NCBI GenBank assembly: GCA_035079385.1
Contig: JAVHKY010000015.1
Span: forward strand, 992,001 to 1,056,000
Direction of reading: 5' to 3'
DNA from: Aspidiotus rigidus
Lineage: Eukaryota > Arthropoda > Insecta > Hemiptera > Diaspididae
Length of the DNA: 64,000 bases
How positions within the stretch are numbered: position 1 is the stretch's first letter; each line of letters opens with the position of its first letter. Below are positions 33,401 through 45,032 of the stretch, in pieces. The position numbers and the translations under genes are program-made. The notes beneath the pieces are model-generated. The model was not told the origin of the DNA. It saw only the letters and a program-made list of their open reading frames with translations, and did no database searches.

Positions 33401-34493
33401 TTATTTGGGATAATCTAAGCTTTCAAGAAATAGTCTCAGATTGTTCAGCGTTCCTCGGTTGCGTATGCAATAATTTTCTTTCAGGATCTTCAAAATCATT
33501 TCAATATTCAGCGATAGCTTAGTCGGAGGTCTTGTGCTTTTTTCATGAATGGATGAGGATACTAGCGCGTAAATGTATGCAATATCGAGACAATATTCCA
33601 AGAATTTTTCTGTATCGGAACCATAGAATTCTCTCATCTTACGTGCCAAAGCAGCACCCGAATGTTGAATTCTGTATACTAAACTCACAAATATGTTGCT
33701 CATTTTCATGGGAACTCCAGCGTGTATATGTGGGGGGGAATTCAGTTGTGCTCATAAATATCTGCTTGATCAAAGGAAATTGATAGAGCTCCGTCTTGTT
33801 CCAGTTGCATTCAGTTTCCATTATCTCCCTTTGAGATTCCCATTGTTTTTCTCGCGCAATTATTTTTTCTTTTTCAAAGGTTTCTTCATCTCTAAGAAAC
33901 TTCTGATTCAATTCTTTTGAGAAATTCAAGTTCTTATCTTCTATGAACTTTTCAACCCAGGTCCTCATTTCATTATCATCAATTTCACGCATGAAAATCC
34001 ACGGGAAAAACAGACTTTGTAGCATTTCGATTTTATTCTGTATTACTCTTGGGGTCTCAATTTTGGCCACATAATCGTGAATTAGTGCCTAAAATAAACA
34101 AGAACAGCGAATTGCTAAGTGTGAGATTTTCAGCTCTAAATTTTCACGTAGCTCGTAAATGTATCACTCGAATACTCACATGATCAAACTTCGCGTGTTT
34201 TAGAGTCAAGTCAGAAATTTCGCTGTCTAGCTGTCTTTCTCGCGGATTGTTTCATAAAACCTGTCCTCTTGCTCACGAAATTTTGTTCTCGGTAGCGTAG
34301 AGGTATCGTTATGAAGATTTTTCTCTCTTTTTTCCGCTGGTAGGCAGATGGTTATTTCATCTGCGAAATAAAGGATAGAAAAAATCGAAGTGTCATCATA
34401 GCATTATAGTAAAAAAGTTTTATGATGTAGATATTTACTGCAAATGGCAATGACCAGGACAAGGACAATTCGAAGCATAACTTGAAGTTCCAT
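33401..34493 (-). CDS. Secreted protein gene with three exons (unrecognised family)
   Basis: Exon 1 (34493-34439) encodes M-E-L-Q-V-M-L-R-I-V-L-V-L-V-I-A-I-C, a signal peptide, and ends in phase 1. Intron 1 (34438-34361, GTAAAT to TTTCGCAG) is 78 bases. Exon 2 is 34360-34180. Intron 2 (34179-34089, GTGAGT to TTTATTTTAG) is 91 bases and phase 0. Exon 3 (34088-33401) is Glu/Lys-rich and helical, and ends L-R-L-F-L-E-S-L-D-Y-P-K. Two single-base frameshifts are needed: one in exon 2 near 34210, and one at a run of seven C (33732-33738). They may be assembly errors or real damage. The total is about 305 residues. No known domain is seen. The layout resembles the copy at 28226-29203. Confidence 0.6.
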
Positions 34494-34499
34494 TATTTT

Positions 34500-37290
34500 C
34501 AAAATTTTGATACACTCTGTTCGATGTTTAACAAATTGTGCTGTAAGGCAATCGAAGACCGTTTTAGAAACTGACTAGAATTGGGCCGGAAATTCTATCC
34601 AAAAGTGGCCGAAAAAATCCACAAGCCGACAGCTAGGAATCCTTGCAACAATAATGAACGATTTTGGCCGTTAGTTATACAGAATTAGATATCAGTGACT
34701 CTCAAGCCTTTGTTGCGATAAGATTGTAGGAAGCGATTTAATTGATTTAGCTGATTAGAGTCAAGATTTAATAAAGGAAATTCTATGGACAATGTGGTTG
34801 TGGGCTACATACATATTATTTGCCCTTGTCGACGAGTCAGGAGGAGGTGTTTCGGTCTTCTTTTTTGGTAGCTGCTACCCATTTTGGCTTATTTTGTGGT
34901 GTGCTGCGTGAGACATTAGTCATTTAACTATCTATGGTATCTCTTGGAATAAACAGCAAACGGTTTAGGAAAGTATTCAAGGTAAACTTATTCAAGCCGT
35001 TTGGTCATACATCCTGGTGTATGATTAAGAACTGGAATAGTTGGATAAAATTGGAAAAATAATAATAATATTTCTCGTAAGTTTTATTACACCTTATCAA
35101 AATCTGAGTCCTGTATGGCTTCCATAGAAAGAAAATGTTTATTCTCGTCGCTTGTTTTCTTCCCCCTACGATGAATAAAAGAAAAATTTTCGCAGAATTC
35201 CAACGGATTCTTCTTTTTCAATAAAAATATTGGATTTTCCAGCTTTCTAACGCTCAAAATTTGGAAACATATTGTTAATATAATTTTCCATTCCATAATC
35301 ATTATTGTTATACATGGGCTTAGATCGTAAATTGTTGGCTCGAATTGAATATCATGACTGTGTAAGTCTTGTTCTACCAAATGAAATTGCATTTTAGCGA
35401 GATTGTAAAGTATACGAGCACATACTTCATCATAATATTATACATGTGTAATATGAATTTCGTCCTTCACGTCATAAACCATTTTACTATTGCGTTTTAC
35501 CAGGACTAATTATGGTGTATACAGTTTTAATTTATTCTTGGTGTTTCATATACCATCATCCTTTTCAAAACGTACATACCCGCAAATAAAACGTCGAAAA
35601 CAAATTAAAATTGTGCACGCAGAAGCGATATAAAATCGTTTCGAATTTGTTCGGTTGAGAAACCGTTCTCCACGTGTGAATTCACTATCATACATTTTAA
35701 TGGGTTCAAAAGGTAGAAAGTTTGCTAACGAGTTTGATTGTATTTAAAGCTGTTCGATGGCTTTCGATTGTCGTCTATCTTATCTTCGAGTCTGCGAGAC
35801 GATTAGATTCAAGTTGAGAATCACTCGTAGACAGTACTTTTTGTCCACGTAGAGTGAAGATTGACATCTCAAGTCCCACGTCTATCATAATATAGATCGG
35901 AGCCGGAAAAAAGGGGGAAAAGGAGAGTGCTTTATTAGATTAAGTTGAGTCAGTTTCTGCTAGATGGTGGATGGCAAATTTAGGAAAACAAAACGAAAAA
36001 CTTGGGACTGGTTCATTATTAATATCCTCCAGTCTGGGTTACGTAAGTATTCAATTTTAAACTCAATAACCAATATATAACCTTGGTCTAATGCAATACT
36101 AGTCGTGGAGTTTTTTTTTTGGTAAGCTCTAGCAATCCCCTTCCCCCCTCTCCTCAGTCTTACTCCCTTGTCCACAGTTTTTCATTCTTCCCGCGACTTC
36201 CGTCGAAATTTTTGACCATTTTAGGGATCTTGTATGAAGTGTTCCGGTAACCCTGAATAGTTGAGCCTAGGCTTGGCCTGAAATAATCTTTTGCTCAGCC
36301 TTGACCTCGGAAAATTTTCAATTCCTCTGTGATTTTCGGATACGTCCAGCCTCGATTTGAAAACTATTTGGAGGTGCTTTAGACTAGATATTATTTTGCC
36401 TAAAATTACTGGCTATGAAAGACGTTGCGAGCCGAATCCCAAGCTTTCTTTCAATGCCTAGAATTGATCCTGACTCACTCTCCTCTAGAATCACTCCTCT
36501 TCTTTATTGCTTTTGTCTCCCCATCCGCCTTGACAGCGAAACTTTACGTGTCCACTGCACCCTCCTTGTAACTCTATCGCCCATCTCGCCCAAGTCCTCA
36601 GCCACTGTAGAATCGATGGTGAGGAATGGTTAACGAAGCGGTCGAAGTAGCAACGACACTACTTTCCCAACTATATCTGACCTCACCCACCAAAGTCCCA
36701 CAGAATAAATTCGTATTTCGGGAGGCTGTGTCCTTTCTGTTCTTTGTTCCATAAGTCGATTGGCTTCTTCCAACACCGGAATGTCCAATCTAGGGAATCA
36801 GATTTCTATTTATTCTTTTTGTTCTCGAAATTTGGTATTTTTAATTTAGGTTACGTGAGGCGGGTCTGACCAACCACGTTAGATTGTATCCAAACTTCTC
36901 CCCGAAAGGAACCGTTGTGGTATTCGTTAAGTCAGTCCACCTTTGCGAGTCCCACAATTGGAGCATCGGGTGAAAGTATGCGTCATATCGAGTGAATCCG
37001 TTTAAGGCCCTCTACAGACATCGTCACATTGCTCCACCGTCGAAACCAGCTGACAACAGGTTACAAGATGAGATAAGAGTATTTGTCTGAGTATGCATCT
37101 CGAGTTGATTAGATTCAGGATCGTGTGCACTCTGTAAAATCAGGCCTCCATTTTAGTCTAAATTTCCAGCCAGAAGAAAAAACTTTCCTCTTCTTTCTAG
37201 ATGGGGCTGACTCTATTAAGGTGAGAGTAGCAGGACTCTTTTGTTTGTACGTGCATACCACTTAGATCGGTACACACCATCAAAGTCTCG
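34500..37290. other. No strongly supported gene
   Basis: Mostly AT-rich intergenic sequence. One possible short coding frame is listed separately at 35087-35392. The 72-codon plus frame at 36415-36633 has no motif. Confidence 0.4.
35087..35392 (-). CDS. Hypothetical 101-residue protein or terminal exon
   Basis: An ATG-initiated frame with a hydrophobic stretch at residues 30-50 (I-M-E-W-K-I-I-L-T-I-C-F-Q-I-L). Its TAA stop overlaps an AATAAA polyadenylation signal (TAATAAAAC). That 3' arrangement is the only positive support, since no family is recognised. It might be the last exon of a longer gene. Chance is quite possible in AT-rich DNA. Confidence 0.25.
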   Translation of the reverse strand: MQFHLVEQDLHSHDIQFEPTIYDLSPCITIMIMEWKIILTICFQILSVRKLENPIFLLKKKNPLEFCENFSFIHRRGKKTSDENKHFLSMEAIQDSDFDKV

Positions 37291-37293
37291 GTA

Positions 37294-37390
37294 GTAGGTC
37301 AAGGTCAAACAAACTTGCGGCGCTCGTAACTTTTTGTTCATTTAATATCCAGAATTATTACTATGTAGGTCAAGGTCAGCGATGACGTCA
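37294..37390 (+). promoter_or_regulatory. Paired AGGTCAAGGTCA sites next to a TGACGTCA site
   Basis: GTAGGTCAAGGTCA occurs at 37294-37307 and again at 37365-37378. The second copy is followed by TGACGTCA at 37383. TCAAGGTCA is the known FTZ-F1/SF-1 type nuclear receptor half-site and TGACGTCA is the CRE octamer. No gene start is visible nearby, so function is inference. Confidence 0.3.
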
Positions 37391-37742
37391 TACTGTACTT
37401 TGCGTCCTCTGTGTACATAATTAATATGTAGCTCTAGGGTAAACCATTTTTCTAAGTCCCTATGTTGCTTCAAAGTCATTTATGACGTCATAGTAATGAA
37501 ATCGTCGTGGAAAATGTGTCGCAAAATAATGACGATTTTTCCCAAGGATAGACTCAATCTTATTAAGCTTATAAAATGCTATTGAGTGGCCTATGTAAAC
37601 GTTGAAGAAGACGCAGACGGCGATCCTCAATCGGACATGATTGTCAGACCACAGATAAGCGTTCTCAATCCCCTTGTGAAGAATTATAGGATGATATGAG
37701 TCAGAGACGAAAAGACTGACTTATTAAAATTTATCAAATAAT

Positions 37743-37780
37743 CGCGACCGGTTTCGAACCACTCATTCAGTTGCACGACC
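37743..37780 (-). ncRNA. Hammerhead-like motif, degenerate
   Basis: The minus strand reads CTGAATGAGTGG then TTCGAAACCGGTCGC. Hammerhead ribozymes need CUGANGA, a short stem, GAAA and a cleavage UH. Here the CUGAUGA box carries one extra A, and CCGGTC follows GAAA as in the minimal type-I ribozymes described for Penelope-like elements. It is probably the terminal region of a PLE, decayed. Confidence 0.4.
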
Positions 37781-38044
37781 GAATTGGACGTCAGACAGTG
37801 TAAAATTGCAGTGCATGATTACCCAGTATTCAACTTGAATTACTTGAAGAGGGTTGAGATGATGAAATCCTATGAGCCATGATTTTGATCTGTGTCGGTT
37901 TTTTCCCCCTCGTGTAGAAGAGTAATGTTGAAGTTCGAATTGAAGTAGTGATCAGAAATTATCAAATGGCCAACAAATTCAGTCCTATGAGGAGAATCTT
38001 CACTCCTTTTCTTTTTTTTCTGCCGAGCAGCTGAATGCTTAAGA

Positions 38045-38921
38045 GAATACTTGAAGGAGTAAAACAAAAGAAAACTGCAAAAGGACCGCACGAAATTGAA
38101 AACACTGAGCGCTTTTGGCTGAACAGCCACTCTCGGTCTATAGGGGGCGGACCCCTTTGTAAAGTTGTGATCACTTTCGATTAAATGGCAGCAAATGACT
38201 CCCCTACTTTACTTTTCATCCAAGCTTTTTTGTGTTCGTCAACGCTAATTTGGAGTTGACGTCTAGTCACCCCTATGTAGACACTAGGGCAATCTCCACA
38301 AGCCACCCTATAGACCCCTACCCTCTCGGCTACTAAAATAGAGTCCTTTCGTTTCACGAAAAGACTTAACAGTCGTTGTCGTCGTAGTCGCTTCCCTTGT
38401 TCAAGAGGTTGCGTACACCCATTAGATTCTTCGATTCCTGGCGCATTTTATTGTTTCCCGTAACGTCCTGCAAGGGGAGTAGTGTGATTATGAAAGGGGG
38501 ACCGAAACCCGAAGGGCTGGAGGATACGCCCCAACTGCGATGAAAACTTACCCAGGAACGGGAGTTTAATCCACCGTTCCCTACCATCGTGGTACAAATC
38601 CCGGGGGAGAGAGGTCGTAGAGTGGAGGAATTTCCTAGTGAGCTTCTTACGAATCAGAAGGTCAATGTCCACCCTGACCTGATTTACTCTTGCCAAATGC
38701 TTTATTGTCATTGATTCTTTATGGAAAGCGGCCTGACTTAAGAGGATATGAATTAAGCTTTTTACAAAAACGCATCGATACAGCTGAATGCTCCTTGAGG
38801 CGTGACAGTTTGATCTACTTAGATACCAGCTAAGAGATTGAGGGTGAATACTGAGGCACGTAACGATAAATGTACTCCGCGGAACTGAGAATAAAGTTGT
38901 AATTGAATTTCCCGAGTACAA
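38045..38921 (-). mobile_element. Penelope-like element, copy C (decayed)
   Basis: The minus strand carries the RT-to-endonuclease linker (R-V-N-Q-V-R-V-D-I-D-L-L-I-R-K-K, S-T-T-S-L-P-R-D, R-W-I-K-L-P-F-L-G-K-F). A GIY-YIG remnant follows (V-A-C-G-D-C, Y-I-G-V-T-R-R-Q, E-H-K-K-A-W) across several frameshifts. The 3' end near 38045-38120 keeps the family's GAGCGCTTT-GG-TGAACA stretch. It belongs to the same lineage as copies A, B and D but is older. The RT core is absent. Confidence 0.85.
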
Positions 38922-39122
38922 AACACAAATTAAAAAATTAAAATAAATCGAACAATAGAAATTTGAGTTAAGCGAGAGAATTTTGAAATTTAAAATACGA
39001 ACACAATTAAATGAGGTCGAACATTAGAAGATAGAAATAAACGAGAATTGAAATTTGAAGATTAAGGTCAAGAATTTTAAACGAAAATAAGTAACCTAAG
39101 AATTTTAAAACGGTAGAACACG

Positions 39123-40075
39123 CTATAGATCAATAAAAGAAGAACCGCGGAGAACGTGAAGCGACCGGTTTCGAGACGTGCTGTGGACGCTCATCATCGG
39201 GCAAATGGAGATAAAACGGCGAAGTACAAGAACGAGTTCGAATAGATATGTGTAGTGAGTCAAAGCGAGAAAAAACAGGAAAAGGTTAAGTAGGATGAGT
39301 AAAGTCGTAAAAGTAGCGGACAAAAGGAGAGAGGAAGTTGGCGGTGAGATCATTAACAAGTTTCTCTTTGATCACCTTAAGAGTTGAGATGGTCTCCACC
39401 TCCTCCAGCCGATTCAGTAGTGTTCCCTTAGCTCCAGTTCGGATGAGTTTCCAAGTAACGTTAGTAAAATCATGGTCTTCATCCAAGCAGTGTTTGGCCA
39501 TAGCGGATTTGTTGCTTTCCTTTTTATTATAGGCTGTTCGATGTTCTGAAAGTCTGGTGGACAAGGGGCGCCCTGTCTGCGAGTCGCAGATCCCGCATGT
39601 TAATTGGTAGATTCCAGAATTCTTCTTAGGTGGTATGATGTCTTTGAGATTGGTAAGTCGATTCAAGGTAAGCAGAGGGTAGAACCCTACTTTGTAGCCG
39701 TAGGTCTTGAGGGTTTTGGTTAGCTCGTTTGATGGAGTTCCTAGGTAAGGTAATCTAATCCAGTGGGTGCGGGTGGAGTTATCTTGGTTGGTTTGGAGGT
39801 TGTTGAATGATAGAAGCAACTTGAGGTTCTTCCGTCTTATCATGATGGCGATGTTGAGGTTCAGGCCGTTCTTGATAGCCGTTTCTTGGATGTAGTGGGT
39901 TTCATGGTCTTTTGCTGCTGGAGAGAGTGGTAGATGGAGGAGATGGTGAATGGTATTGTCACTTTATGAGCTTTGGGGTGAAGAGAATGATTGTGTATGG
40001 AGACGCCGGTATGTTGTTTTGTGGATGCCATTTCGAGAAAGGAGAAGAACAAAATTTTCGGCAAGTCTGTAATTG
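39123..40075 (-). mobile_element. Penelope-like element, second lineage
   Basis: From 40064 downwards: an RT C-terminal block with S-I-H-N-H-S-L-H-P-K-A-H-K, then (39843-39286) M-I-R-R-K-N, W-I-R-L-P-Y-L-G and a GIY-YIG domain beginning S-G-I-Y-Q-L-T-C-G-I-C-D. The Y-I-G triad expected before Q-T-G-R-P is missing (C-D-S-Q-T-G-R), so the nuclease has lost a catalytic motif. S-E-H-R and H-D-F blocks follow. The sequence differs clearly from copies A-D. A frameshift separates the two parts. The 3' side contains a hammerhead-like motif. Confidence 0.85.
39161..39201 (-). ncRNA. Hammerhead-like motif in the second PLE lineage
   Basis: The minus strand reads CCCGATGATGAGCG, a possible short hairpin, then CTCGAAACCGGTCGC. 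TGATGAG, GAAAC and GGTC match the hammerhead order, but the C of the CUGAUGA box is replaced by A, so activity is doubtful. Minimal hammerheads of this kind are known in Penelope-like elements. Confidence 0.45.
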
Positions 40076-40089
40076 CTCTCTTGTCCGTT

Positions 40090-43000
40090 GGGTGGCTTAC
40101 AACGTGCTATCGCGTAGGTGTGAGACCTTTTTTATTTCTATGTAGACGAAGAATTACTCGTTTTTCTGGAATCTTTTCAACAGGAAACCTGTTCTAAATG
40201 GGATTTTTGGAGAAATTCGCCATGCGCCGCCTGGCGAAAAACTCGGAAAAGATTTGACTCTTAAGTTATGTATGTATGATCGAAGGGGACTTGGAAAATT
40301 TCCACTTTTGAGCTATATATGGTAGGTGTGGCACTTGAAAAAATTTCGACTCGCGACCCGTAATATATGGTAGAGGAGGGACTTATTGTATTTGAAGCAT
40401 TGTTTCAGTTGTCGCCTCGTCCTCTTAAGAACGACTCGGGGTGATCAATAAGGTCTTGAGAAGGGAAAAGTGCTTCAATGCAGGAGCTATTTTGCATTTT
40501 ACCGTAGGATGAGAGGATGTCGACGTCGTATCGCTGATTTTGAACGTTTCAATAATGCATTTTTAAAAGCTAAACTACAAGTAACTCAAAGAAAGGGTTT
40601 CAACCGGAATGACCTTGAAAAGATTTTTGCTAGTCTTCCCAGTCTTGTTGACCCGCTTTACGGATTAGAACAGACGACCTCCCCGACGAACAACGAGCCA
40701 TCTCGGTGCCTCCCTCCCGCCTGTAACCACAGTGTCAAATTTTCTCGCTTTGAAGTACGCGAAGCCATCAAAAATAATGCGACAATTTCCGCTTTGAAAA
40801 GTCGGACTCGATTACGTCGCGCGTAAGCTTTTTTTAAAAAGTCTATTCCGAATGAATGAACGAGGGAGGGAGAGGATGACTGGGCTCGATTACCTCGTTA
40901 GAAGTTGAATTCGAAACTCATAAGTGAAATATTAGTTGGTCGAAACAGTGACTGTAAGCACCCTATCGTTTTCGAAATCTGCTTTATCGTTTAAATGAGA
41001 GCGATTTTTACACAGCAGCGATATAGTTTCAAATCAATTTTTTTCTTTCTTTCTTTCTCTCGCTCGAAGTAATATATTTTCGAGGTCGTGCTCGCAATTA
41101 TAATGGCTCGTAAGAGTAATTTCTCTACGTAAAAGTTAATGATATGAAGGCGTATACATTACTGATGTAAAGGGCAATAGAAGAACTTATATACAATGCA
41201 ATCGAAATAAAGAATATTACTCGTGTAAGATGTTTTCGAAACGAACAAGGAGCATAATATATACGAAGAGTATATCATCAACGCAGTACATAGATGCGAA
41301 CCTCATTATCGACGTATAGGAAAACTTTTCAATTGTAAATCCAATAGTATATTGTACCAAGTATTCTAGATTTCTGGATGAGCCAGTCGCCGTCGCCAAA
41401 ATTGAGTTTCTGTATACACTTGTCGTTGTCGGATAGTTTGAATTAGACAATGCACCGCTTCACAATTTCATAATGTCGAAGTCGTGCTGAAGTTGACAAA
41501 CCTTTTTTTTTTTTTCTTCCGAACACGCTCTCAACAGCAAATACGGATGTTTGTGTACTCTCAAGTACACAACATTTGACGTTTCTTCATCAGGGTGAGC
41601 GATTTTCACTGTTTTATGAAGTAATTGTTCGAAATGAAGTCTCGACATATATTTTCACAGAAAACGAGTAAAGGCTGACAATTGTTTCAAAAACAATAGG
41701 CAAAAGACCTAGACGAGTGTAAACGCCATCAATCCGAAGGTCTTTAAATGCTGAAATAATTCCTCACAATCTACCAGCTCACCTGTGATCTTATCGTCAA
41801 AGCTGTGAGATGTGTGACAATCTTTGTTCTCGCTGGTAAAGGAGGCGTCGATTTATTTCGGACGCAAAAATCACGCAATGCTCCTCTCAATTGCGGTCGT
41901 TTTCGACGCTCGAAACAAAGGGTGGGGAAATTTGGCGTTGCGAAAATCGAAATTCCTACGCGTTGGTTGAGAATCAGAAGTGAAAGAGCAGTTGTTTCGA
42001 GAGGAAAAAAAAAATTTCCGTTTAGAAAATTAATTTAGCGTACTCTTTTTTTTTTTTTGCTAAATAACGGTGGAGTTTTGAAAGTACCGAAAAACCCAGC
42101 CGGCCGAAAAATTGTCCACTCTCTTAACTTTAGCCTTTTAATCCACGTTCTGTAATAATGAAGCCACACTTCTTTCGAGAGACAAACAAGACGAGTGAAA
42201 AAAAAAAAGAAAGAGAGAAAGCGTTTTATACGCTGTGTGTATTATCTAAATCTGGACTCGTCCTTCTGTTCGTTTCCTTATATACGCGACCGTTGTCGTT
42301 TTTAATGAAATCCAAATCCTTTATATTTATCTCTGTCTTTATTCTTTCTGTTTTGTTCGCTTTCATAAAGTATAATATTATATATATATATATAGATAAC
42401 GCGCACTTGAAAAAGTTAATTGAATACGAAAGACAAAAACACGCGTCCACAATTTACAGCGAATCACCTCCGACACTCGAACATGTCTTAATTCGTTTAT
42501 GAGTCGAGTCGCGATTGGTTTATTGATTTTTATTTGAAAAAGAATTGAGGAAAAATTTCGGCAGAGGATCAAAATTGATGGGAGTTTTCTTTCGGATTAA
42601 TGCTAGGTGCGGACGAAGAGCAAATTGGTCGCTGCAAATATATTCGCCAAATTACCCGCAACTAATATGCCTGCTATGTTTAATAAGACGCAAAATTCAT
42701 TGAAGCCATCGCTTCTATACACGCACACATTTTAAAGGATTAACAACGAGCGCTTGTGCTTCCTACAAAGGCAATATATTAGGTCCTTTTAGCTGTGCTA
42801 AGCGTAATGCCGACTATATGCTGACAAATTATCTCATGTTACTCGTCTTTTCGAGTCGTAATTCATTATCAGTGAACTTGAAAAAGTTGGACCAGCTTTG
42901 TAATCTTATGCAGCGTGCAGAAATTAGCGAAGAGTGTGAATGGATTTCCGCGAAGAGGAAATTATTTACTAAATATCGTCATCGTTCATTCATCAATTAG

Positions 43001-44189
43001 TCTATAGACTAGCTGATGTTTCCGAAACGTTCCCATAATGTTCCATCGTTGGTACTGTGGGAGGGGAAAAAACGTGCAAAATTGTGAACGAACCATTTAT
43101 TATGGAAAGAGTAATTAGTTGAGAATTTTTAATTTTCCAAATTGAGCTCGTCGATAGAGTATTTCTCGCAGAAGTAAAAGCGAAGATTTATTATGCCTAA
43201 ATGGTTAACTGGCTAAAATGAGGTCTACGTCGGTTAGTTACCACCCTCTTATTTGCTACGTTCTCGAATTGATACTGTCCTACAGATTGACTATGATTTC
43301 AATGTAGAAACTTATCCAAAGTACAGTATTTTAAAAGCTAATTGTTTTCCGCTTGGTGACACTGATTATTCTAGATATTATGTGCAGTCCTACGATGCGA
43401 AAAATAGCGTCAACTTTCTGTTTATGACTGCGTAACCGAGAGGAATTCTACTCTGAAGAGAGCTTTCTAGAGTGTTCTTGAAATCTCAAAATTAAATTCA
43501 TTAATTTTTTTGTGAGCTGACGTAGGATTTGTAATTCTTGCCATAGTTCTGCGTCTAGTAAAAACCTCTGGGCTTTTTTACTGTGATCCAGTTTTTAAGT
43601 AATTATTCCGAGTAGGTGATCATACTGTATTTATGGCAGGGAGGGGGGGGGGGATTTCTTTTCATTGAAAAATATGAAAGCCGAATTGACCGCAATGCCA
43701 AAATGTTCTGGTAGAGCCAAATAAATGAAGATCATTTTTAATGTCTTTCTATAGTTGCTTGATCCAAATACCAATTACGACAAAATAATTTTCGATAACG
43801 TGTAAAGGCACAGTACAGAAGTCAACCAGAACCAGCTCAAAATCTCTTCGTGACGTATAGTATACACATTTTAAGCTAACTAGCTTTTGGGGACTCAATT
43901 ACTTTGCTCCTTAGCCCCAATGTCGGTCTGGTATAATGAGCAGATCATTCTAGATCAAGTCAAGGATTCCTCGCAAATTTTCTGGTGGGGGGAGGGGAGA
44001 TCAACTCAGACTTCGAGTGGATTTCCAATAAATGGCTGGGGTTTTGAACTGGGTAAAGACATTAAAAAGAGGAAACCCAGTCCCAATCTTGCACATTTTC
44101 AGTAGTGGAAAAAGGTACAGTAAAGACATCAACCGACGCAAATGTGACTACGAGGCGTTGATTTCATCCCTTATATAAACGGATCTTAA
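40090..44189. other. No strongly supported gene
   Basis: AT-rich sequence with simple repeats, such as an AT run near 42378 and a G run near 43645. A 118-codon plus frame (40470-40826) and a 114-codon plus frame (42158-42502) have no recognised motif. The latter is a run of hydrophobic codons in AT-rich DNA. I see no splice-supported exon. Confidence 0.4.
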
Positions 44190-45032
44190 TTCTCCTCGTC
44201 ACGTCATCATCCGTTAAATCTGCCTTTGACGTGGTAATACCTGTGACGTTATTAGGCTTGTAACGTCATTACACCCAGTGACGTCATTAGTTTCTGTGTG
44301 ACGACATAAGGTCGAATTTGTCTATGTCTTCATCAAGCTTGTAATGGCATCACCACCTTTGAAGTTTTCAGTTTGGGACGTTAACAGCTTGAATTTACTC
44401 GTGACGTCATCAAGTTTGTAACGTCATCAAACCCTTGACATTATTAGTTTATGACGTCATCAGCTTAAATTTGCCTATAACGTCACCAACTTTGTAACGG
44501 TATCACCACCCATGAAGTAATTAGTTTGAACGTCATCAGCTTAAATTTACTTGTGACGCCATCACACCCGGTATCGTTATTAGTTTGTGACGTCATCAGC
44601 TTGAATTTGCCTACAACGGCACCAAGCTTGTAACAGTGTCACCAACCGGTAGCATCATTGGTTTGTAACGTCATCAGCTTGAATTTGCCTGTAACGTCAT
44701 CAAGCTTGTAACAGCATCACCACCCTTGAAGTTATCAGTTTGAGACGTCATAGGCTTCAATTTACTTGTGACGTCATCAAGCTTGTAACGGCATCACCGC
44801 CCGAAAAAGTTGATAGTTTGCGACGTCATCAGCTTAAATTTACTTGTGGACGTTATTAGTTTGTGACGTCATTAGCTTGAATTTCTCTACAACGTCACCA
44901 GGCTTGTAACAGCGTCACCATCCGGTGGCATCATTGGTTTGTAACGTCATCAGCTTGAATTTGCCTGTAACGTCATCAGCTTGAATTTGCCTGTAACGTC
45001 ATCAAACGTGTAACGGCATCACCACCCTGGAA
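44190..45032. repeat. Satellite array rich in TGACGTCA words (left part)
   Basis: Tandem units of about 76 bases with internal 26-base sub-units. Typical words are GACGTCATCAGCTTGAATTT, TTGCCTGTAACGTCATCAAG and CTTGTAACGGCATCACCACC. The CRE octamer TGACGTCA or TAACGTCA appears several times per unit. Units are diverged and rearranged. The array is broken by the PLE at 45033-46021. Confidence 0.9.

Noticed and set aside
40470..40826. 118-codon plus frame
   Set aside because: No recognised motif and no splice or polyadenylation support. Kept only as unassigned sequence.
42158..42502. 114-codon frame with hydrophobic segments
   Set aside because: AT-rich low-complexity reading with an AT microsatellite inside. 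No splice or family support.
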